A DNA stretch of 64,000 nt. Source: Moniliophthora roreri (lineage: Eukaryota; Basidiomycota; Agaricomycetes; Agaricales; Marasmiaceae). Below, one piece after another: positions 49,244 to 58,900 of this stretch. The DNA lies in assembly GCA_001466705.2 (NCBI GenBank), contig LATX02000231.1, positions 226,046-290,045 of the forward strand, written 5' to 3'. Below the pieces are notes generated by a model that saw only the letters and a list, made by a program, of their open reading frames with translations, did no database searches and had not been told where the DNA came from. A program made the translations under genes and the position numbers. Positions within the stretch are counted from its first letter, which is position 1. Each line of letters opens with the position of its first letter.

Positions 49244-50760
49244 TCAACCAATATGTGGTATGAAATTTGTCCATTGTATGGCATGGAGCGCAGTAGGGTC
49301 AGGCTTCCTCAACGCCATCAGTGCGATGACGATGAGAAACATCCTCGCGACTATGTATGCCAAAGCAAGGACAAAACACAAGGACAAGGAGATGATGTTG
49401 CTTCCGCCGACCTGCTGTTTAACCCAACCGAGGCATCGCCCAATGATTCCCAATTCAACGCCGTCTAAATATGCGTGAAAGAACCCCAGCACGAGCGGCA
49501 AAAAAGTCACCGAAAGGGACGTGATCCGCCATTGGAGTCGTTCCGTTTCCGTAGGGAAGTTGAAGAACCAAGCAATGCAGTGAAGAGCTCCAAAGCTAAC
49601 TGCAGTTAAGTAGCACGCAATGAAGAGCTGCGGCGGGTCCCTCTTCAATCTGGAAGAAAAACGCGAACTCCCGTCATCCTTGTTCAAACCGATGCATATC
49701 TGGATGAACTTGAGCAGGAAGAACAGAAATGGATAAAATGGAATGAAGGCGATCACGTAGAAGTCTGTGTTGAAAAGGTAGTCGAATGTCTCGTAAAAGT
49801 CGGAGACGAAGAACGACCAAATCGCAATTAGCCCGTCGATAATAGCGGAAGTGGATTCGACGCTATCAAGTGTAGCCAGGGACTCTGTTGGCGTATCGAG
49901 AGGCAACTGTACTCGAATGGGGTATTGAACACCAAGTGGTTTGTACCACCACAGGGAACAAGTGATGAAGTTGAGAAAAGCGAAGGCCAAGGTTACGATC
50001 TCCAGTTCGGTCACGGCGAGTCCCTTGATGGCACGAACGATGCACTGCAGGATGAACCAGCCAGTCTGAATTATGACAATGACTTTGGATAATGTGTCTG
50101 CATGGCTTCTATCCTTTATCTCCGCCTTGGTAATGTATAAATGTCCTTGGTCAACAAGACATTCCAGAAGACATGAGTACGCTGGTTGCTCCTGCAGAGG
50201 AGCGCTTGAGAGGATAGTCTATATCTAAGAAGTGAAATATTCGTACATGCCCAGTCTCCTCCCCGGCGGCCACCATTTTCTCAGCTTGTTCGCGGTCGTG
50301 TCCCGAATAGTCAACTGTTGTCATCCTACGATCGGTTTTCTGGTTCCAATCCTCCCAAAGGGGGTAGAGGAATCTATCACCGTCATACAGTGCAAACCCC
50401 CCCATAAGGACGAAGAATGCATGTGTCATTCCCCAGCCATACTCTATGGCAGATGATCAGCACTCTCGATTCAGAAGTGAACAAGTTATGATACTGACTT
50501 TTGAACTGCTTTCTAATTTGCCTTGCCGCGAACCATTGACGCATTGCCCACAAAACAATGAGCTCCGGTGCGACGAGAGCCAAAAACATGATCACGGCAT
50601 TCGCTAGGAACACAACAGCGCTGTGCTCGCCGTGTCTGGGTACATTGGGATGAATTGCAACCCAAGTGGAGCTGTCGACGGAAGCCAGCGTCAAAGGTTC
50701 GGCGGAGGATGATGTACTATTGGGGACCAGTGGTAGAGCAAAAGCATAGAGGATGGTCAT
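49244..50760 (-). CDS. Uncharacterised multi-pass membrane protein, module C (in-frame internal deletion)
   Basis: Three exons (50499-50760, 50247-50443, 49244-50191) give 468 residues with an open frame and GT-AG introns at the same places as in module A. Motifs: WVAIHPNVPRHGE, ALVAPELIVLWAMRQWF, WGMTHAFFVLMGGFALYDGD, DRSHADTLSKVIVIIQTGWF, AVTELEIVTLAFAFLNF, RDPPQLFIACYL, RLQWRITSLSVTFLPLVLGF. Compared with module B, 27 codons are missing from exon 1, including the CRT.ANIVWSC segment and part of the first internal helix. The frame survives but the topology may be altered. Function unknown. Confidence 0.75.
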
Positions 50761-50925
50761 GATTAGAACAACAGAGAAAGGTCACCATGGGCATGTGGAT
50801 TTAAAATATATCCCAACTCCTTACAAAGTCCCAGCGCTTGAGAGCTTGAGATCCTGAATTTTCAGTTGGCGCCTTCGATGATCGATCTTGTCGCAAGAGC
50901 TTCGGCGCTGAGTTCAATACGTTGT

Positions 50926-51181
50926 CCTCGACTCCTTATTACCGCCATCTTAATTTCTGTAAAAAAGTGCACAACAACATTGCAGGTGAGTGACTTGTGA
51001 AGGTCGCCTTACGATAGTAATGCTAACGGATGCCTTCCTGATCGACATTCCTGTTCATTCATACACCTGGGCCAAGTGACCTCTTCCAGCAGCCTGTCAA
51101 AATCTCCAATAGAGGGACACAGCGCTTAAAAAGAATCTCACCTCATGTAAAATGCATGTTGGCTGTTATCTTTAATAACGC
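50926..51181. other. Flank of module C before the LTR element
   Basis: No gene. The five bases AACGC at 51177-51181 are one half of the LTR element's target-site duplication. Confidence 0.6.
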
Positions 51182-51495
51182 TGTCACGATCCGGGCTCTA
51201 TTTCACCATAGTCACACATCCGAAGTACGCAAGTCTCATATCTCTTACTTCCTTTATCCGCATTATCCACACTCACCATACTCTGTACTCGTTTCACTTA
51301 TTTGATATCTTAACCACAGTACTAGTATTTAAGAGTCTTGTAATTACCTAGTTCCTTAGTCAAATCAACTCTAATCTTTCCCTCTCTAATATTCTCCTCG
51401 AAAGCTCTTGCTTCTTCAGTGCCTCAAACCCTCGTTCCTCGTCCTTAGTAGAGGTCCAGACCCTTTCCGTCCCGCGGACCGGTCTGCCCCTCACA
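51182..51495 (+). repeat. 5' LTR
   Basis: 314 bp, TG...CA ends, identical by eye to the 3' LTR. The primer-binding site after it (GTTTGATTTGACTGCC) does not match a tRNA I can name. Confidence 0.9.
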
Positions 51496-51641
51496 GTTTG
51501 ATTTGACTGCCAAATATATCCCGCCGTACCCATGCCGTCCTCACCCACTATTCTCCGTCGTTCCCGCCGCTCCGTTCCTTTTCTTCGACCCGTACCTCGA
51601 AAAATCAAATTCCCCGTACCCCTTAATTCCTTTGTGTAATC

Positions 51642-52900
51642 ATGTCCATTCCTGGCAATTTTGATGGCACCAACCAACAACAATCCCAATTTGTTCCTCC
51701 TGGATGGGTGCCTAGCACAGAACATCCAAATCCACCTGCAGTCTCTTGGACAGACCTATACAGCATCTACCAGACTGTCAGTCAGCTTGGAGCCACACTT
51801 GGTACCATGCAGCAGACTCAGGGGGCCACTCTCCAGTCCCTGAATGCCATCACTGCCTATCTGACTCAACTCCGGGTCCTGGATGAAGGGCCGAAAGGCG
51901 TTCCCAAGTTCAAGAAGCCAAATGTCTTCAATGGCAAGGCTTTGTTGGTTATCCAGTTCCTCCAAGACATCAGGAATGCAATCCAACTCTCACACTGTTC
52001 CTTAGTTTCTGATCACGACAAGTGCCTCTATTTTTCCACTTACCTTGGCTCCAGAGCACCAAAATAATAGTACAACTCCATTGAGCTGAACAACAAGGAA
52101 CTCCTCAATGACTTTGGGAAATTTACAGAGAGCTTCAAAAAGCAACACTGTCCCTGAATGCCATCACTGCCCATCTGACTCAACTCTGGGTCCCAGATGA
52201 AGGGCCAAAAGGCATTCCCAAGTTCAAGAAGCCAAATGTCTTCAATGGCAAGGCTTTGTTGGTTACCCAGTTCCTCCAAGACATCAGGAATGCGATCCAA
52301 CTCTCACGCTGTTCCTTGGTTTCTGATCACAACAAGTGCCTCTATTTTTCCACTTACTTTGGCTCTGGAGCACCAAAAGAATGGTACAACTCCATTGAGC
52401 TGAACAACAAGGAACTCCTCAATGACTTTGGGAAATTTACAGAGAGCTTCAAAAAGCATTTCGGAGACTCAAACATCATTGCCACTGCCCAGAACAAGCT
52501 TGACGAGCTGTATCAGACTGGATCTGCTGCCCAGTACATTGCCAGATTCAATGAATGGGTTGTTCACCTTGACCTCACTGATGCTTCCAAGATTCACATG
52601 CTCTATTGCCATCTTAAAGCATCTGTCAAAGATGCTATCTCCTTTGTCCCCAGATTCACTCACCCAACAAAATTCAAAGATTACTGTGAATTTATTACAG
52701 GAATTGATGATTATCTTTATGAACACAAATTGGAGAAGAAGAAGGATAGGAAGCCCAAGGACACTAGGGTTGACTCACCTGAACCTGATCCTATACCTCT
52801 ATCCACATCCACAACTACCTCTTCCCTTCCTACCAATTCCACACTTCCTCTTGGTACTCCCATGGAAATTGATGCCATGAAGTCAAAGCACCACTCTTAA
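51642..52900 (+). pseudogene. Gag of the LTR element, broken by a 314-bp internal tandem duplication
   Basis: The first part (from the ATG at 51642) encodes a Gln-rich N-terminus and PKFKKPNVFNGKALLVIQFL, up to TAA TAG at 52065-52070. The second part (to the TAA at 52898-52900) repeats that region and continues with the conserved Retrotrans_gag core: GAPKEWYNSIELN, FGDSNIIATAQNKLDELYQT, SAAQYIARFNEWV and KDYCEFITGIDDYLYE. A Ser/Thr/Pro-rich tail ends MEIDAMKSKHHS without a CCHC knuckle. The repeated unit begins at 51837 and 52151 (offset 314 nt, not a multiple of three), so the duplication itself causes a frameshift. Gag is not made intact from this copy. Confidence 0.8.
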
Positions 52901-53618
52901 ACTCCCTCACACCACCAAATCCTTTCAATGCCTTCAGCTATTTTACGACTTTACAACTTAATGACTTATGCCACCATCACGACCACATTACTCCTTCCCC
53001 TTGCACCCACATTTGCCTCACATGGCTCCTCCTTCATCTTGACACACAAAGTTGGCATTGCATGTTTTGCCTCTGACCAACTTGTTGAGATTTCTGTTGG
53101 GCAGATGACAGAGACTTAGGTTCTATCATCAGGCTCCATTCTCCTCGTCTTATGGTACATGTCTAGGGCTTTGGTCCTATTCACATTCCGAACTATGTTA
53201 CTTCAGTACCATGCATGTTGAAGGCCTTGGTCTCCCCAGTGCATCATCCTCTAGTTCTTGAATGACCTCCTGGGCCTCCACACATGATTTCCAAGGTCTC
53301 AATACACCTCACTAGCTTACCCAAAGCCAACCTCGACTATTCTCTACATTTCATTCCATGACTATCTCCACCAATTTTCCTATATCCCTTTTCTTTGACC
53401 TTATCCAACTTGATATCTAATTTTTTGGATTGGAACCTTTACCAGTAGTGATGTGGAAGCCAATAGTAACTTCCATCAAGCATCCTTACTGTTATTTGTC
53501 CCACTTCAATTCTTTTTGCTTTTCTGTCCTCACCCTCTCATTTAGATCTATAGAAATATCACCCCCACCACTGTATTTGGCCCTCACTCATCATTCACTT
53601 GGTCCTGGGGGGGGATGG
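52901..53618 (+). other. Non-coding 3' interior of the LTR element
   Basis: About 700 bp between gag and the 3' LTR with no ORF resembling pol; ends in the polypurine tract. Confidence 0.6.
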
Positions 53619-53932
53619 TGTCACGATCCGGGCTCTATTTCACCATAGTCACACATCCGAAGTACGCAAGTCTCATATCTCTTACTTCCTTTATCCGCAT
53701 TATCCACACTCACCATACTCTGTACTCGTTTCACTTATTTGATATCTTAACCACAGTACTAGTATTTAAGAGTCTTGTAATTACCTAGTTCCTTAGTCAA
53801 ATCAACTCTAATCTTTCCCTCTCTAATATTCTCCTCGAAAGCTCTTGCTTCTTCAGTGCCTCAAACCCTCGTTCCTCGTCCTTAGTAGAGGTCCAGACCC
53901 TTTCCGTCCCGCGGACCGGTCTGCCCCTCACA
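53619..53932 (+). repeat. 3' LTR
   Basis: Same 314-bp sequence as the 5' LTR, followed by the second AACGC target-site copy. Confidence 0.9.
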
Positions 53933-54318
53933 AACGCGCACTGCGCACTGTCCAAGTTCTGCACATCTTTGTCTCTTCACGTATCATGACTCTTCACCTG
54001 TGGTTCCCACGTAAAGCCGTCAATGAAGCGACAGAAACACACAGTGTCAGCCGCTTGGTTAACGGAATTTTCACTGTTTTCTCTCGCACGTGCTTACCAC
54101 CCACCTTTATCTCAAATACCTCAACATCTCCCCCTCTCAGCTCACTTGGGACTTTGGCCGCAGTGGGCCATCAGAATCAGATGGCGAGTATGAGTCCATA
54201 TTCCCTCTTAAAGTCCTCTCGGGTCCCACACGGCCTTCACGCCTGCCCTCAATGCCCTCACCAATGACTCATTGATGAGCACCCATGCCCAACGAGATGT
54301 ATCGTGTTATCTGATGCT
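53933..54318. repeat. LTR-adjacent flank, repeated at 56332-56717
   Basis: About 386 bp (AACGCGCACTGCGCACTGTC to TATCTGATGCT) that recur next to the second LTR with no differences noticed. Both copies run into a MITE. Either a duplication or alternative haplotypes placed in tandem. Confidence 0.8.
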
Positions 54319-54751
54319 ATCATCAGCAAAATGGACACCTAAATATAATAAATTATAATGTATTTTGCTGATTTTAGTCCATTGTAATAGATTAAAATCA
54401 AGCAATGCTATTATAATACATTAAAATGCATTAAAATGAGACTGGTGTTATTATAATCCATTAAAATACAATAAAATGGGATGGTATTATTATAGTACAT
54501 TAAAATGCAATAAAATGAGACAGAGTTATTATAATGTAGTAAAATAGATTGTAACAGAGGCAATCAAAACAGTGCATTTTTATGCCTTCCAGAGGACAGG
54601 GAGAGGACTCTATAAAGTGAAGGGAAGCTTTTGGTTGGGGATTTGATCAATAGAAACAGCAAGGGGGTGGAGATAGGTCTTTTGAGTAAGGGGATATATT
54701 GCACTATGTGTAGTGGTAAGTATGTGGCACTGTGGTACAGTGGTCTTGAGC
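54319..54751. mobile_element. Inverted-repeat MITE, truncated at an N
   Basis: Left terminal repeat ATCATCAGCAAAATGGACAC and the following 430 bp match 58022-58453. The copy stops at the N at 54752. The interior is filled with TTATAATG and ATTAAAATG motifs. Confidence 0.85.
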
Positions 54752-54752
54752 N
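54752..54752. other. Single N at a repeat-to-repeat junction
   Basis: Left of it is MITE sequence and right of it the last 40 bp of an LTR. It most likely marks a collapsed gap of unknown length. Confidence 0.75.
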
Positions 54753-54792
54753 CCAGACCCTTTCCGTCCCGCAGACCGGTCTGCTCCTCACA
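54753..54792 (+). repeat. LTR 3' remnant (last 40 bp)
   Basis: CCAGACCCTTTCCGTCCCGC to CTCCTCACA with two differences from the intact LTR. On the minus strand its TGTGAG start supplies the stop codon of the gene fragment next to it. Confidence 0.8.
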
Positions 54793-55070
54793 TCTTGCCG
54801 TTTATTGTCTCAATCACAGCCGTGGAAATAGTTCTGGCCCATTGTGCATCAGCGTCATCGGTGGTATCGGTGGTCTCGGGTTCTACTTTGGGAGCTACAT
54901 CTGGGACATCGTCCTGGGCATTGCTAGCACCTGGAGTCATCATTTCTGGTGTAGAGGTATGATATAGATTTCGGTATTCATCAAAAGGATCAGTTTTGGA
55001 AGACTTAGCTTCAGGTTCTGTTTCTGCTTGTCTGGGTGACTCATCCAGCTCTCCACACTCACATTCTCGG
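54790..55070 (-). pseudogene. Truncated gene fragment ending in an LTR
   Basis: The minus-strand frame encodes an acidic region (CECGELDESPRQAETEPE, KTDPFDEYRNLYHTSTPEMM, ETTDTTDDADAQWARTIST, VIETINGKM). It then meets TGA, in which the TG..GA bases come from the LTR terminus. Regular codon use suggests a real coding sequence cut by the LTR insertion. Family not recognised. Confidence 0.4.
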
Positions 55071-55083
55071 CCACCGCTGAAGA

Positions 55084-55404
55084 AGATTTATCGACGTGGG
55101 TTCGTTGGACCTGATGGTGAGTGAGGGGAGGTTGAGGTTTCTGGGGCTGGCTCTGGTTCTGGTTCGCGGGACAAACAACAAGTTGAAACCAGTGAAGAGG
55201 TTCTTAGTGCTATCGAATCTCAGTCCGAGGGCGAGCAAGTTGAGGAAGTCATCCAAGACCTTGACCAAGAATCAGGAGTAAAAGATGTAGAGATAACCAC
55301 TGGTGTAGATGAGCATGGGCGGCGGCAGGTGGCGACAACCACGACACCGCCTGCGTATGTTCTTGGGGAGGGGGAGGAGGAGGAAGGAAATCCGTGGGCG
55401 TCAT
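55084..55404 (+). CDS. Acidic C-terminal fragment of an unknown protein
   Basis: After a possible intron with a GTGAGT donor near 55115, the frame encodes SGAGSGSGSRDKQQVETSEE, then IQDLDQESGVKDVEITTG, TPPAYVLGEGEEEEGNPWAS and TGA at 55402-55404. The upstream part may be KKIYRRGFVGPD. The protein is strongly acidic. No family assigned; the 5' part is missing or lies across the gap. Confidence 0.4.
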
Positions 55405-55881
55405 GATACATACACGATCAAGACTTGTTTATCAATTATCTTTTGGTATAATGTATACAGTGTGGATAGGTGCTCCGTGTTAGTGTAATGACCCACTGCT
55501 TACTTGTACATGTCTTTTTTGCGTCGCGCTCTTGTTCGTGGTCCAGCCACTGCAAGAGTTGATGCGTTGTCTCGCAGACAAGGGTGACATATAGTTAGTA
55601 TGAGCTGACAATGCTATACGTTGGCTTCATCACCAAAACTCGACTCTGTACAACAGCGAGATCGAATCACGTCACCCCTCGGGCCAACTCAAATCGCACA
55701 CTCACGGGCTGAGGTTCTCGAATAACGAAGCAAAATTATCAGCGTGATACTACAATACAACAGTATAACCCTGTAGAGAGTATTTCGAAAGTAATGTAAT
55801 ATATTGAAGAACTTGGGGACGAGATAAGGAGGTTAGCTGTTTCATATTAGTAACCTCAAAAGACTCCCCGCATCCCAAGTG
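55405..55881. other. No gene recognised
   Basis: AT-rich flank with no motif; probably 3' sequence of the fragments on either side. Confidence 0.35.
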
Positions 55882-56032
55882 CTAGAAACATCGTTTGCGT
55901 TGAACCTCCCAAAGGCCAGCCGTACCATTCGACGCGACAGATGAGAGTATGGACATCTCTGCGTCCGGAAATCCATGTCCATGTCTAGCAACAGGATCAT
56001 CGCCCTCCACGAACGGGTTATAACTTGGGTCC
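55882..56032 (-). pseudogene. C-terminal gene fragment cut by an N/LTR junction
   Basis: The minus-strand frame DPSYNPFVEGDDPVARHGHG, FPDAEMSILSSVAS, GLWEVQRKRCF ends in TAG at about 55882. Its 5' side is cut at the N at 56033, beyond which LTR sequence begins. Unknown family. Confidence 0.35.
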
Positions 56033-56033
56033 A
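56033..56033. other. Single N at a gene-to-LTR junction
   Basis: Right of it the LTR begins at its 17th base, so at least the LTR start is missing. Confidence 0.7.
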
Positions 56034-56331
56034 NTATTTCACCATAGTCACACATCCGAAGTACGCAAGTCTCATATCTCTTACTTCCTTTATCCGCATT
56101 ATCCACACTCACCATACTCTGTACTCGTTTCACTTATTTGATATCTTAACCACAGTACTAGTATTTAAGAGTCTTGTAATTACCTAGTTCCTTAGTCAAA
56201 TCAACTCTAATCTTTCCCTCTCTAATATTCTCCTCGAAAGCTCTTGCTTCTTCAGTGCCTCAAACCCTCATTCCTCGTCCTTAGTAGAGGTCCAGACCCT
56301 TTCTGTCCCGCGGACCGGTCTGCCCCTCACA
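56034..56331 (+). repeat. Second 3' LTR copy (5'-truncated)
   Basis: Matches 53635-53932 with about two SNPs and is followed by the same AACGC and 386-bp flank. Confidence 0.85.
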
Positions 56332-56717
56332 AACGCGCACTGCGCACTGTCCAAGTTCTGCACATCTTTGTCTCTTCACGTATCATGACTCTTCACCTGT
56401 GGTTCCCACGTAAAGCCGTCAATGAAGCGACAGAAACACACAGTGTCAGCCGCTTGGTTAACGGAATTTTCACTGTTTTCTCTCGCACGTGCTTACCACC
56501 CACCTTTATCTCAAATACCTCAACATCTCCCCCTCTCAGCTCACTTGGGACTTTGGCCGCAGTGGGCCATCAGAATCAGATGGCGAGTATGAGTCCATAT
56601 TCCCTCTTAAAGTCCTCTCGGGTCCCACACGGCCTTCACGCCTGCCCTCAATGCCCTCACCAATGACTCATTGATGAGCACCCATGCCCAACGAGATGTA
56701 TCGTGTTATCTGATGCT
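56332..56717. repeat. Second copy of the LTR-adjacent flank
   Basis: Same as 53933-54318; leads into a MITE in the opposite orientation. Confidence 0.8.
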
Positions 56718-57440
56718 ATCATCAGCAAAATGGACACCTAAATATATTGGAATAAAATGAGTGAAATACGTTATAATGGCCAAAATACATTATAATCATT
56801 ATGGTGTATTTTAATGTAATATAATTGTTGTTCCTTTATTTTAATGGATTAAAATGAAGCAAAATGGTTATAATGTATTCTGGCTATTATAATGTATTTC
56901 AGCCATTATAATGCATCAGCCCCACCTGGGGGTCGGGGACAAAAAGAAATAATATTTATCCCTCGACCTCAAGGTGGATTAGTCAGCAACCTTAGCAGCC
57001 ACGGGGTGCTCAAGACCACTGTACCACAGTGCCACATACTTACCACTACACATAGTGCAATATATCCCCTTACTCAAAAGACCTATCTCCACCCCCTTGC
57101 TGTTTCTATTGATCAAATCCCCAACCAAAAGCTTCCCTTCACTTTATAGAGTCCTCTCCCTGTCCTCTGGAAGGCATAAAAATGCACTGTTTTGATTGCC
57201 TCTGTTACAATCTATTTTACTACATTATAATAACTCTGTCTCATTTTATTGCATTTTAATGTACTATAATAATACCATCCCATTTTATTGTATTTTAATG
57301 GATTATAATAACACCAGTCTCATTTTAATGCATTTTAATGTATTATAATAGCATTGCTTGATTTTAATCTATTACAATGGACTAAAATCAGCAAAATACA
57401 TTATAATTTATTATATTTAGGTGTCCATTTTGCTGATGAT
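56718..57440 (-). mobile_element. Inverted-repeat MITE, full length (~723 bp)
   Basis: Terminal repeats ATCATCAGCAAAATGGACAC / GTGTCCATTTTGCTGATGAT. Reverse-complement of the copy at 58022-58740. An 85-codon ORF (MYFSHYNASAPPGGRGQKEI...) is shared by both copies but has no transposase features. The interior carries many TTATAATG/ATTAAAATG words. Confidence 0.88.
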
Positions 57441-57462
57441 CAATAAATGACGGCAAATCCTT

Positions 57463-58021
57463 ACCGTGAACGGGACTGTTGACCGACTAGCAAAGATGGT
57501 CCCAAACAAATCTTACCCAGTTGAACGTGTTGGTGAGGGCTATATGGGCACTACCACGTCTTGGGTGCTGGATGGGCTATTTGTTAACTCTGTTAGGCAT
57601 GGAAAGACCCTTTGGGGTAATCAAAATGTCAGATCTGTGTTTTCGACCACATTTCCACACCAAGTTACTCACCAGGACCTTTAGTGAACAACAATGATAT
57701 CTACTTTGGGGCACCCGGGAGATAAACTTTCCACTTGCCAACCAGAAAACTTGGAGTCAGCCCTTTCCTACCACAAATGAAGTCCAAAGGAGCCGATCAT
57801 GGTCTGGGTCATTGGAGAACAATACAGATCCTCACAGAACACCTGTCGATGACCGTTTGATATTGTTCTGAGTGCCGTGTCGTCCCGTTCAAGCCTAGAG
57901 TGAGACCGTTTCACAGATGGTTTGTAGCGAACTGTAACTGTCAACAGTTTGCCACTGATGGCCGTGGCCCGTTGAAGGGAGAGTCAGAAAGGCTTGAGTC
58001 CAGTAGAATTGCAATGGGGGA
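57463..58021. repeat. Dispersed repeat, copy 2 (left part)
   Basis: Aligns with the left part of the repeat at 44041-44780, with about 15-20% differences by eye. It is interrupted at its right side by the MITE at 58022. Confidence 0.65.
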
Positions 58022-58740
58022 CATCAGCAAAATGGACACCTAAATATAATAAATTATAATGTATTTTGCTGATTTTAGTCCATTGTAATAGATTAAAATC
58101 AAGCAATGCTATTATAATACATTAAAATGCATTAAAATGAGACTGGTGTTATTATAATCCATTAAAATACAATAAAATGGGATGGTATTATTATAGTACA
58201 TTAAAATGCAATAAAATGAGACAGAGTTATTATAATGTAGTAAAATAGATTGTAACAGAGGCAATCAAAACAGTGCATTTTTATGCCTTCCAGAGGACAG
58301 GGAGAGGACTCTATAAAGTGAAGGGAAGCTTTTGGTTGGGGATTTGATCAATAGAAACAGCAAGGGGGTGGAGATAGGTCTTTTGAGTAAGGGGATATAT
58401 TGCACTATGTGTAGTGGTAAGTATGTGGCACTGTGGTACAGTGGTCTTGAGCACCCCGTGGCTGCTAAGGTTGCTGACTAATCCACCTTGAGGTCGAGGG
58501 ATAAATATTATTTCTTTTTGTCCCCGACCCCCAGGTGGGGCTGATGCATTATAATGGCTGAAATACATTATAATAGCCAGAATACATTATAACCATTTTG
58601 CTTCATTTTAATCCATTAAAATAAAGGAACAACAATTATATTACATTAAAATACACCATAATGATTATAATGTATTTTGGCCATTATAACGTATTTCACT
58701 CATTTTATTCCAATATATTTAGGTGTCCATTTCGCTGATG
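58022..58740 (+). mobile_element. Inverted-repeat MITE, full length (~719 bp), inserted in another repeat
   Basis: Terminal repeats CATCAGCAAAATGGACACC / GGTGTCCATTTCGCTGATG. It splits the dispersed repeat whose unsplit copy is at about 44570-44590, so the insertion is directly visible. Encodes the same 85-codon ORF on the minus strand. Confidence 0.88.
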
Positions 58741-58900
58741 GAAGCCCAAACTTGCGTGTGGGACTTGTGTCTAGTAATTGGGCCGATCTAAGGGCCTTGT
58801 CATTGTTTGAAATTCATTCCAAAGGTTGAAGATAGAGTTGAAAGACAACTGAAAGACCTGTAACAAGCCATTCCAGAACAAGCTGCATATCAGCATAATG
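58741..58900. repeat. Dispersed repeat, copy 2 (right part)
   Basis: GAAGCCCAAACTTGCGTG to AAGCTGCATATCAGC continues the alignment with 44586-44780 after the MITE. Confidence 0.65.

Larger units (their letters stand above)
46510..50925. repeat. Duplicated module C (direct repeat of module B)
   Basis: Collinear with 38167-43224, offset about 8.34 kb at the left end. It carries the same hydrolase/membrane-protein pair and lacks the 588-bp extra segment and the complement blocks. Confidence 0.9.
51182..53932 (+). mobile_element. Complete gag-only LTR retrotransposon (TR-GAG type)
   Basis: Two 314-bp LTRs (51182-51495 and 53619-53932) start TGTCACGATCC and end CTGCCCCTCACA. By eye they are identical, and they are flanked by a perfect 5-bp duplication AACGC (51177-51181 and 53933-53937). 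A G-rich polypurine tract (GGGGGGGGATGG) precedes the 3' LTR. The 2.1-kb interior encodes only Gag-like sequence. No protease, reverse transcriptase, RNase H or integrase motif is present, so mobilisation must have used enzymes of another element. The gag type suggests the Ty3/Gypsy group. The near-identical LTRs and clean TSD imply a recent insertion. Confidence 0.9.

Noticed and set aside
58430..58520. tRNA-like or SINE-like core inside the MITE (GTGGTACAGTGGTC ... GAGGTCGAGGG)
   Set aside because: It faintly resembles A and B boxes, but the anticodon stem-loop is wrong (13-nt loop) and the B-box lacks a base, so it was not called as a tRNA or SINE.
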